DNA from: Citromicrobium sp. | GTDB taxonomy: Bacteria > Pseudomonadota > Alphaproteobacteria > Sphingomonadales > Sphingomonadaceae | Length of the DNA stretch: 11,636 nt | Reading direction: 5' to 3' | Assembly: GCA_002712945.1 (NCBI GenBank) | Contig: PAVA01000015.1 | Coordinates: forward strand, 1-11,636 | The notes under the pieces: model-generated | Databases searched by the model: none | What the model saw: the letters and a program-made list of their open reading frames with translations, nothing else | Told to the model about the DNA's origin: nothing | In this document: positions 6,666 through 11,636 of the stretch, piece by piece | Layout of the letters: each line of letters starts with the position of its first letter | Numbering within the stretch: the stretch's first letter is position 1 | Program-made: the position numbers and the translations under genes

Positions 6666-7183
6666 GGAAGCTGACCATTCGCGAAGAGCGCGAGGGCGAT
6701 GCCCCCGCAATCCACGCCCTGACCAAAGCCGCCTTCGCCAAGGCGATCCGGTCCGACGGTAACGAGCAGAACATCGTCGATGCCCTGCGGCGCGACGGCG
6801 ACCTGGCCCTGTCGCTGGTGGCGACGAACATGGACGAGGCGATCATCGGGCATATCGCCGTGTCGCCCGTCACGATCTCCGACGGGACGGAAGGCTGGTA
6901 TGCGGCGGGGCCGGTCTCGGTCATGCCGACGCGGCAGCGCGTGGGGATCGGATCGCAACTCGCGACCGAAGCGATCGACCGGATGGAGGAGCGCGGGGCC
7001 AAGGGGCTCGTCCTGCTGGGCGATCCGGGCTATTATGCGCGTTTCGGGTTCATGCCCGATCCGGACCTCGTCCTGCCGGGTGTGCCGGCCGAATATTTCC
7101 AGGTTCGCCAGCTGGGCGATGGCCCGCGCCCCAAGGGCGAAGTGACCTACGCGCCGGGCTTCAGCGCTCAGCCGAAGGGCTAG
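6662..7183 (+). CDS. GNAT-family N-acetyltransferase (YhbS-like)
   Basis: A 173-residue single-domain acetyltransferase. The start [25 protein letters not shown] is the usual beta1-alpha1 of GNAT folds. [26 protein letters not shown] is the acetyl-CoA pyrophosphate-binding motif A (R/Q-x-x-G-x-G type). [15 protein letters not shown] follows, typical of the YhbS group. It transfers an acetyl group from acetyl-CoA to an amine; the substrate cannot be predicted. ATG 6662 overlaps the ribA stop as ATGA, so it is the third gene of the xth-ribA run. Its stop is only 2 bases from that of the convergent gene at 7186. Family assignment is firm; role unknown. Confidence 0.9.
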   Translation: MRKLTIREEREGDAPAIHALTKAAFAKAIRSDGNEQNIVDALRRDGDLALSLVATNMDEAIIGHIAVSPVTISDGTEGWYAAGPVSVMPTRQRVGIGSQLATEAIDRMEERGAKGLVLLGDPGYYARFGFMPDPDLVLPGVPAEYFQVRQLGDGPRPKGEVTYAPGFSAQPKG

Positions 7184-7185
7184 CT

Positions 7186-8457
7186 TTACCGCTCCTCGCC
7201 TGGCTCGTCGGAAAACATCTTGGCAAATTCCTCGCGTTGGCGACGCATCATTTCGGTTTGTGCTTCCGCCTCCGCGGCGCTTCCCGGCACACGTTCGGGC
7301 CGCTGGGGAATGCTTGCGTCCAACGGCATGACCGTCACCTTGGCGCCGGTTCCGGCAAGCGCCGCCTCGATATCTCCGCTAGCGGAGCGATTGGCACTTA
7401 CGAATACGAGCAAGTTCTCGAGCGCCCCCAACGGAAGCCTATCTCTCACCCGGGCAAGCCGATCGACAAGAAGAGATTCGTTGCACGGGGCCGCGATAAC
7501 GATATGCTCGCGCCAGACACTTTCGGCTGCGTCCTCAAAGGCTTTATCGAACCATCCGAGCGACTTGGCATGTCGATCCGAAGAGGGTGGATCGATGATC
7601 TTGATCGCAGGTACCGGGCGGTCCAGGTAATCCGGCACAAGGCGCTGGAAAGCTTCACGAAGGTAGTCGTACAGGCCATCGTTCTCGCAGCCAGCCGGAG
7701 CTTTCAGAGGGTCGCGCAGATACGCCAGCCGCGCGGCTTCGGCCTGCTCGTTCGCCCGTTGCACCTTCGCCACCTGCGCTAGGGCACTCTTCCACTCCGC
7801 CCCGGTTGGCGCGACAATCGTTCCATCCGCCAGACGAATGCGGCGAGTCACCGTCGGCGCATCGCCCCGGTAGAAGGCGTCCCGGTCAACTGTCGGCACG
7901 TACACATCCAACTCAAGGAATTCTCCGCCGTCCGTCAGGCGCTTATCATGGCTCCAGCGCATCGAGCTCGTGGAGGTCGGCAGAGCATCAATATATGCCT
8001 GCGGCAGGAAATCGCTCAGCTGGATCGACCGAATCAGCTCACCACGCGCGTTATAAATCACGATGACATGCTCACCGAAACCTACGCTGTGCCAGTTGTC
8101 GAAGGTGACGATGTGGCTGCCGTCATCTGCAACCAGCGCACTCACAGGAGAGACGTTGTTGACCAGGCGGGTCAACCAAACTTGAGACCAGCTGCCGTCG
8201 TTCGCCCTTCGCTCGAGAAGGGCGATCGGACCCGGTCGTTCAACCTTTTCCCCGGCCTCGCGAGCCTCGACTTCCTCGCTGAAATACTGGAGGGCACTGT
8301 CAATAGGTGACGGTTCTATGGTCAGCCGATAGGTTTCATTCTGCGAAAGGACGACCTGCGTCCGGGGCGGTGCCCAGCTATCGGCTAGCGCGGCGCTGGT
8401 CGTCGAAAGCGCCAGCAACGCCAACGCAAGGCAAATGAGTGATCGGAAACGCAACAT
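7186..8457 (-). CDS. Secreted protein of unknown function
   Basis: A 423-residue protein whose family I cannot name. MLRFRSLICLALALLALSTTSAALADS is a standard Sec signal peptide with cleavage near ALA|DS (about residue 25), so it should be periplasmic or secreted. Residues ~85-150 are strand-rich, with ALVADDGSHIVTFDNWHSVGFGEHVIVIYNARGELIRSIQLSDFLP, reminiscent of a propeller-like blade. A middle helical stretch rich in Ala, Gln and Glu (~225-245) precedes a C-terminal part with ALENLLVFVSANRS and GTGAKVTVMPLD. The C-terminus is polar and charged. Two cysteines in the mature part (in AGCEND and APCNES) might form a disulfide. The gene looks less GC-rich than its neighbours: a hand count of 8041-8100 gives 31 of 60 G+C, against 44 of 60 at 10441-10500. 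The start has no Shine-Dalgarno sequence. Confidence 0.8.
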   Translation of the reverse strand: MLRFRSLICLALALLALSTTSAALADSWAPPRTQVVLSQNETYRLTIEPSPIDSALQYFSEEVEAREAGEKVERPGPIALLERRANDGSWSQVWLTRLVNNVSPVSALVADDGSHIVTFDNWHSVGFGEHVIVIYNARGELIRSIQLSDFLPQAYIDALPTSTSSMRWSHDKRLTDGGEFLELDVYVPTVDRDAFYRGDAPTVTRRIRLADGTIVAPTGAEWKSALAQVAKVQRANEQAEAARLAYLRDPLKAPAGCENDGLYDYLREAFQRLVPDYLDRPVPAIKIIDPPSSDRHAKSLGWFDKAFEDAAESVWREHIVIAAPCNESLLVDRLARVRDRLPLGALENLLVFVSANRSASGDIEAALAGTGAKVTVMPLDASIPQRPERVPGSAAEAEAQTEMMRRQREEFAKMFSDEPGEER

Positions 8458-8466
8458 GCGATTGCG

Positions 8467-8472
8467 ATCATA
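8467..8472 (-). promoter_or_regulatory. Possible -10 element for the secreted-protein gene (leaderless transcript)
   Basis: On the minus strand TATGAT ends 9 bases before the ATG at 8457, so transcription would start within a few bases of the start codon. That would account for the missing Shine-Dalgarno sequence. The -35 candidate 17 bases upstream (CTTCCC) is poor. Confidence 0.3.
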
Positions 8473-8511
8473 GGTGAAATTTCGCGCGGGGGAAGTTCCT
8501 AGACCGGGGAC

Positions 8512-9522
8512 CTAGCGCCGCTCGAAGGGCGACAGCCCGCTGGCGAGGCGGTTGTCGGTGATACGCAGCTGGGCGCCGGTCCAGTCCGCCACGAAAGCAG
8601 ACTGGCGCGTCAGCGAGGGCACGAAGCGCGCATCGTTGCCCGCGATCGTCAGCCCGTCCGAACTGTGGAGCTGCTCCTCCGCGCCAACGGCGATGAAGGC
8701 GGAGTAGTTCTCCTTGTCGCGCCCCTGCACGAACCAGTTATTGGTGATCTGGCCCCGTGCTCCCGCAGGCAGATCGATCATGTAATTGGTCGCGCGGCCA
8801 TCCGAATCGTCGAAGCTGGACGCCGCGATCTCGACCATCGCCGCGCGCGATTTGACGTAGTGGCCGCCGGTCCCCTGCTCGAACCGGCTGCGGGTCACGC
8901 GGAAATGCCCGATCGCGCCGGTATAGATCGAATGGGCACACCCGGCGGAGTTCTCGCAGGTGCCGAGGCGCGTGAAGGTGGAGCGGTCCACCACCAGCCG
9001 GATCATTTCGTCATGCGAGGTCAGGATGCCCTGCTGGCTGTCGCGGAACCAGGAATTGGCGACGGTCAGATTGCCCGCTTCGAGGCGGATCCCCGCGCCG
9101 TTCCCGTCGGGAACGGCGATGCGGCTAAAGATGATGCCCGAAACGCTCGCCTCGGCCCCGCGCAGCACCAGCGCCGCCTTGCCCTCGCACGCGGTGCCGG
9201 TGAATTCGACCTCCCCCGGTTCGGTCGCAAGAAAGGCCACGCGGCCCGCCTGCTGAACGGCGCACTGGCGATAGGTGCCCGGCTGAATCGCAATGCTGCC
9301 CTCGCCCGATCCGATCGCGTCGACCGCGCCCTGCAAGGTGGAATAGCCGCGATTGGTTTCGACCACCACGAAGGGTGCCTGCGTCGTCTGCGCCATCAGC
9401 GCGGCAATCGGAATCAGCGCCACGGCGGCCACGGCGACAATCGCGGCGAGGAACATCGACGGTCGGCCCAGCGCGGGCCGGTTGGCGAAGGGGTGCTCGG
9501 TGCGGTCGTGTGCCTGGGTCAT
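8512..9522 (-). CDS. Membrane-anchored right-handed parallel beta-helix protein
   Basis: A 336-residue protein. A short cytoplasmic N-terminus precedes one hydrophobic segment (residues ~23-44, MFLAAIVAVAAVALIPIAALMA), an anchor or uncleaved signal. The remainder consists of short repeating strands typical of pectate-lyase-like beta-helices: YSTLQGAVDAIGSGEGSIAIQPGTYRQC at the start, then coils such as VSGIIFSRIAV, LTVANSWFRDSQQGI, LVVDRSTFTRLG, FRVTRSRFEQG, VEIAASSFDDS, GQITNNWFVQG and LTIAGNDARF. Cysteines in RQCAV, TACEGK and TCENSAGC suggest disulfides outside the cytoplasm. No carbohydrate-active-site signature was identified, so enzymatic function is not claimed. It probably lies in the same transcription direction unit as the secreted protein, 54 bases downstream. 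ATG 9522 has no good Shine-Dalgarno sequence; Met23 is an alternative start. Confidence 0.8.
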   Translation of the reverse strand: MTQAHDRTEHPFANRPALGRPSMFLAAIVAVAAVALIPIAALMAQTTQAPFVVVETNRGYSTLQGAVDAIGSGEGSIAIQPGTYRQCAVQQAGRVAFLATEPGEVEFTGTACEGKAALVLRGAEASVSGIIFSRIAVPDGNGAGIRLEAGNLTVANSWFRDSQQGILTSHDEMIRLVVDRSTFTRLGTCENSAGCAHSIYTGAIGHFRVTRSRFEQGTGGHYVKSRAAMVEIAASSFDDSDGRATNYMIDLPAGARGQITNNWFVQGRDKENYSAFIAVGAEEQLHSSDGLTIAGNDARFVPSLTRQSAFVADWTGAQLRITDNRLASGLSPFERR

Positions 9523-9534
9523 GCGCAGGATCGC

Positions 9535-9562
9535 TAGCGGATAATGGTAAACACACCGCTAA
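9535..9562. promoter_or_regulatory. Inverted repeat in the divergent region before the beta-helix gene
   Basis: TAGCGG (9535-9540) and CCGCTA (9557-9562) form an inverted repeat with a 16-base spacer. The left arm overlaps the palindrome CGCTAGCG (9532-9539). The A/T-rich spacer holds CATTAT on the minus strand, a possible -10 for the beta-helix gene, so this may be an operator-promoter. No clear -35 was found. Confidence 0.3.
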
Positions 9563-9690
9563 GATTCGGGGCCCCGCCGATGCGCCGCATTTCCCTTTGC
9601 CCCGCGCGGTCCGGTCTGCTTAGTTCGCGCCCGGCACGGGGGCCAGATCGCCCCGAAGACGTGCAGCAAATTCACATGGAGTATGGGCAG

Positions 9691-10008
9691 ATGAAATTCA
9701 CGATCCGTATGGGCCTGATCGGCGTGGGCGCTCTGGCGCTTGCCGCGTGCGGCGATTCGAACGATGCCAGCGACGAAGTGGTGGCCGACAATGTCGAGAT
9801 TCCCGCCGACGATGCGCTGGACGATATCGACGAAGAGCCGGTGATGGACGAAGAAGTGACGCCGCCCCCGCCCGCGCCGGTCGAGACGCAGACCGCCGAA
9901 GAGCAGCAGGAAGCCGTCCGCCGCTCGGTAGAGGACGAGGCATCGAGCGCAGAAGACGTCGCGGCACAAGTCAAGGCCGAGCTCGACGCAATGAATGCCG
10001 AAGACTGA
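9691..10008 (+). CDS. Small acidic lipoprotein of unknown function
   Basis: A 105-residue protein. MKFTIRMGLIGVGALALAAC ends in a lipobox LAAC, with Cys20 the lipidation site and Gly at +2, compatible with sorting to the outer membrane by the Lol system. The mature chain is very rich in Asp and Glu (DEVVADNVEIPADDALDDI and on), has a proline patch (PPPPAPVE), and ends with a likely helix (AEEQQEAVRRSVEDEASSAEDVAAQVKAELDAM). It looks disordered or coiled, with no enzymatic domain. GGAG (9678-9681) 9 bases before ATG 9691 supports this start over ATG 9676. It is divergent from the beta-helix gene. I do not recognise a family. Confidence 0.85.
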   Translation: MKFTIRMGLIGVGALALAACGDSNDASDEVVADNVEIPADDALDDIDEEPVMDEEVTPPPPAPVETQTAEEQQEAVRRSVEDEASSAEDVAAQVKAELDAMNAED

Positions 10009-10016
10009 TCGGGTTC

Positions 10017-10050
10017 GCCGGGCGGTGCGGCCTACGCCGTGCTGCCCGGC
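10017..10050 (+). other. 15-bp hairpin between the lipoprotein gene and the acyl-CoA dehydrogenase
   Basis: GCCGGGCGGTGCGGC (10017-10031) pairs with GCCGTGCTGCCCGGC (10036-10050) over all 15 positions (three wobble pairs), with a 4-base loop CTAC. It starts 9 bases after the lipoprotein stop. No T-run follows, so it may act as a rho-assisted terminator, an mRNA 3'-end stabiliser or a processing site. Confidence 0.6.
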
Positions 10051-10089
10051 AGACCTCGCCTGAGAATTATCACGAATACGGGAATGTAC

Positions 10090-11259
10090 ATGTCTGGAAT
10101 GGATGCAGACACCTTCGATCAGTTTATCGAGCAGCTCTGGCGCTATGTGCACGAGCGGCTGATTCCGGCGGAGAAGGATGTCATCGCCGCCAACGAAATC
10201 CCGGCCGAAATCCTCGACGAGATGCGCGAAATGGGCCTGTTCGGCCTGACCATGCCGGAAGAATACGGCGGGGCGGGCATGAATACCTCGCAATATATCG
10301 AGACGATCCGCGTGCTGTCCTACGCGCTGCCCGCCTATCGATCGATCACCTCGATCAACCTCGGCATGGTGTGCACCGCGCTCAAGAACTCCGGCACCGA
10401 GGAGCAGAAGGCCGAATGGCTACCCCGCCTCGCGGCGGGCGAGATCGCCTGCTTCGGGCTGACCGAGCCGGGCAGCGGGTCGGACAGCGCGGCGATGCAG
10501 ACCACCGCGGTGAAGGATGGCAACGGCTATGTCCTCAACGGGTCCAAGCGCTACATCACCAACGCGCCCTTCGCGAAGCTCGGCCTGATCATGGCGCGCA
10601 CCAGCAAGGAAGCGCTGCCCAAGAACGCGCACGTTTCCGCCTTCCTCGTCGACATGGAAAAGGCGGGCGTTTCGGTCGGCAAGCCCGACAAGAAGATGGG
10701 CCAGGAAGGCAGCCAGATCGCCGACATCTATCTCGACGATGTGCATGTCGATGGCGATGCGCTGCTGGGCGGAGAGGAAGGCAAGGGCTTCCGCACCGCG
10801 ATGATGAGCCTCGACAACGGGCGGCTCTCGGTCGCGGCGGCGAGCGCGGGCTATGCGCGCCGCATCCTCGATACCGCGATGCGCTACGCCACCGAACGCA
10901 AGGCGTTCGGCGAGGCGATCACGCAGTTCCAGCTGATCCAGGCGATGCTCGCGGATAGCGAGGCGGAAATCTACGCGGCGGAATGCATGCTCAAGGACGC
11001 GACCGCCAAGGTCGATGCGGGCGAGCCCTCGCTACTGCCTGCCGCCAGCACCAAGCTGTTTGCCTCCGAAATGTGCAACCGGGTCGCCAACCGCTGCGTG
11101 CAGATCCATGGCGGTGCAGGCTACCTCGCCGAATACGAGGCCGAGCGGTTCTATCGCGACAGCCGGATCTACACGATCTACGAAGGCACCAGCCAGATCA
11201 TGCAGCTGGTGATCGCCAAGGCCATGCTGCGCAATTTCGCAGCCGGGGCGCAAGCCTGA
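10090..11259 (+). CDS. Acyl-CoA dehydrogenase
   Basis: A 389-residue FAD enzyme that introduces the alpha-beta double bond into an acyl-CoA and passes electrons to electron-transfer flavoprotein. The N-terminal helical domain contains LFGLTMPEEYGGAGM. The middle domain has CFGLTEPGSGSDSAAMQTTA, the flavin/substrate signature, and LNGSKRYITNA. The C-terminal domain has ERKAFGEAITQFQLIQAMLAD, CVQIHGGAGYLAEYEAERFYRDSRI and IYEGTSQIMQLVIAKAML, with Glu365 the expected catalytic base. ATG 10090 is chosen because GGGA (10080-10083) is 6 bases upstream; ATG 10084 is in frame but has no space for a ribosome binding site. The stop overlaps the thiolase ATG as TGATG, so the two are co-transcribed. Chain-length specificity cannot be judged. 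Confidence 0.93.
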   Translation: MSGMDADTFDQFIEQLWRYVHERLIPAEKDVIAANEIPAEILDEMREMGLFGLTMPEEYGGAGMNTSQYIETIRVLSYALPAYRSITSINLGMVCTALKNSGTEEQKAEWLPRLAAGEIACFGLTEPGSGSDSAAMQTTAVKDGNGYVLNGSKRYITNAPFAKLGLIMARTSKEALPKNAHVSAFLVDMEKAGVSVGKPDKKMGQEGSQIADIYLDDVHVDGDALLGGEEGKGFRTAMMSLDNGRLSVAAASAGYARRILDTAMRYATERKAFGEAITQFQLIQAMLADSEAEIYAAECMLKDATAKVDAGEPSLLPAASTKLFASEMCNRVANRCVQIHGGAGYLAEYEAERFYRDSRIYTIYEGTSQIMQLVIAKAMLRNFAAGAQA

Positions 11260-11636
11260 TGGCCCAGCTGCGCCGCGCGGCGATCGTCTCGCCCATCCGC
11301 ACGCCCGTCGGCCGGTTCCTCGGCACGCTTACCCCGCTGGAGGCAGGCCCGCTGGCCGCACACATCATCGAGGCGCTGGTGGAGCGCACGAGGATCGATC
11401 CCGCGCGGGTGGACGACGTCGTCTTCGCGCAAGGCTATGGCAGCGGCGAAGCGCCTGCCATCGGTCGCTGGGCGTGGCTCGCTGCGGGCATGCCCATCGA
11501 GGTCCCCGGCTTCCAGCTCGACCGGCGCTGCGGCTCCGGCCTGCAGGCGGTGATCGAAGCGGCGATGATGGTCCAGACCGGCGCGGCGGATTGCGTGCTG
11601 GCAGGCGGCGTCGAATCGATGTCCAATGTCGAGCAC
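11259..11636 (+). CDS. Acetyl-CoA acetyltransferase / thiolase, 5' part
   Basis: The first 126 residues of a thiolase, cut by the window end; the frame stays open to the last base. MAQLRRAAIVSPIRTPVGRFLGTL is the usual thiolase N-terminus. DRRCGSGLQAV places the acylated nucleophile at Cys91, and VLAGGVESMSNVEH is the next conserved block. Thiolases cleave beta-ketoacyl-CoA with CoA, or condense two acetyl-CoA. Next to an acyl-CoA dehydrogenase a degradative role is more likely (inference). The ATG shares its A with the preceding stop (TGATG). The C-terminal catalytic His and Cys lie outside the window. Confidence 0.93.
   Translation, partial: MAQLRRAAIVSPIRTPVGRFLGTLTPLEAGPLAAHIIEALVERTRIDPARVDDVVFAQGYGSGEAPAIGRWAWLAAGMPIEVPGFQLDRRCGSGLQAVIEAAMMVQTGAADCVLAGGVESMSNVEH

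Noticed and set aside
9544..9690. Longer lipoprotein start at 9544
   Set aside because: It would place ~49 polar residues before the lipoprotein signal; GGAG supports ATG 9691.

Overview
The window is GC-rich, densely packed chromosomal DNA. The gene set and order (fused PabB-PabC, cysteine-free bL33, LolA, exonuclease III followed by an N-terminally extended RibA, acyl-CoA dehydrogenase followed by thiolase) suggest an alphaproteobacterium, most likely of the Sphingomonadales (Erythrobacter-like). That placement is inferred from protein character and synteny, not from a marker-gene search. No insertion sequence, CRISPR array, tRNA or rRNA was seen. Most of the window is core metabolism and housekeeping.

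Layout. 1-1816 (+): the 3' end of a fused para-aminobenzoate synthase/lyase, then a small RluA-type pseudouridine synthase and the ribosome-rescue hydrolase ArfB, tightly packed and closed by a clear intrinsic terminator at 1872-1902. 1978-2145 (+): the short rpmG gene for ribosomal protein bL33. 2247-2912 (+): LolA, the periplasmic lipoprotein carrier. 2913-3178: a gene-free stretch holding nested hairpins with C-rich loops that ends in a strong terminator, a candidate small RNA. 3179-4627 (-): a lipoprotein-type alkaline phosphatase, convergent with lolA. 4786-7183 (+): xth, ribA and a GNAT acetyltransferase, joined by 4-base stop/start overlaps. 7186-9522 (-): two exported proteins of unknown function, one with signal peptide and lower GC, the other a right-handed beta-helix protein with an N-terminal membrane anchor. 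9691-10008 (+): a small acidic lipoprotein, followed by a 15-bp hairpin. 10090-11636 (+): acyl-CoA dehydrogenase overlapping a thiolase cut by the window edge.

How the genes work together. pabBC feeds folate synthesis. The pseudouridine synthase, ArfB and bL33 all act on rRNA or the ribosome. LolA moves lipoproteins to the outer membrane, and two predicted lipoproteins (the phosphatase and the acidic protein) are possible clients of that pathway. ribA starts riboflavin synthesis, and the acyl-CoA dehydrogenase depends on FAD, although the two loci are not in one operon. The dehydrogenase and thiolase are the first and last steps of a beta-oxidation-type spiral.

Most worth a second look: the candidate sRNA after lolA; the RibA N-terminal region, which looks like a catalytically dead DHBP-synthase domain; the apparent CTG start of ribA overlapping the xth stop codon; and the compositionally distinct secreted protein at 7186-8457. 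No clearly new multi-gene system was found.
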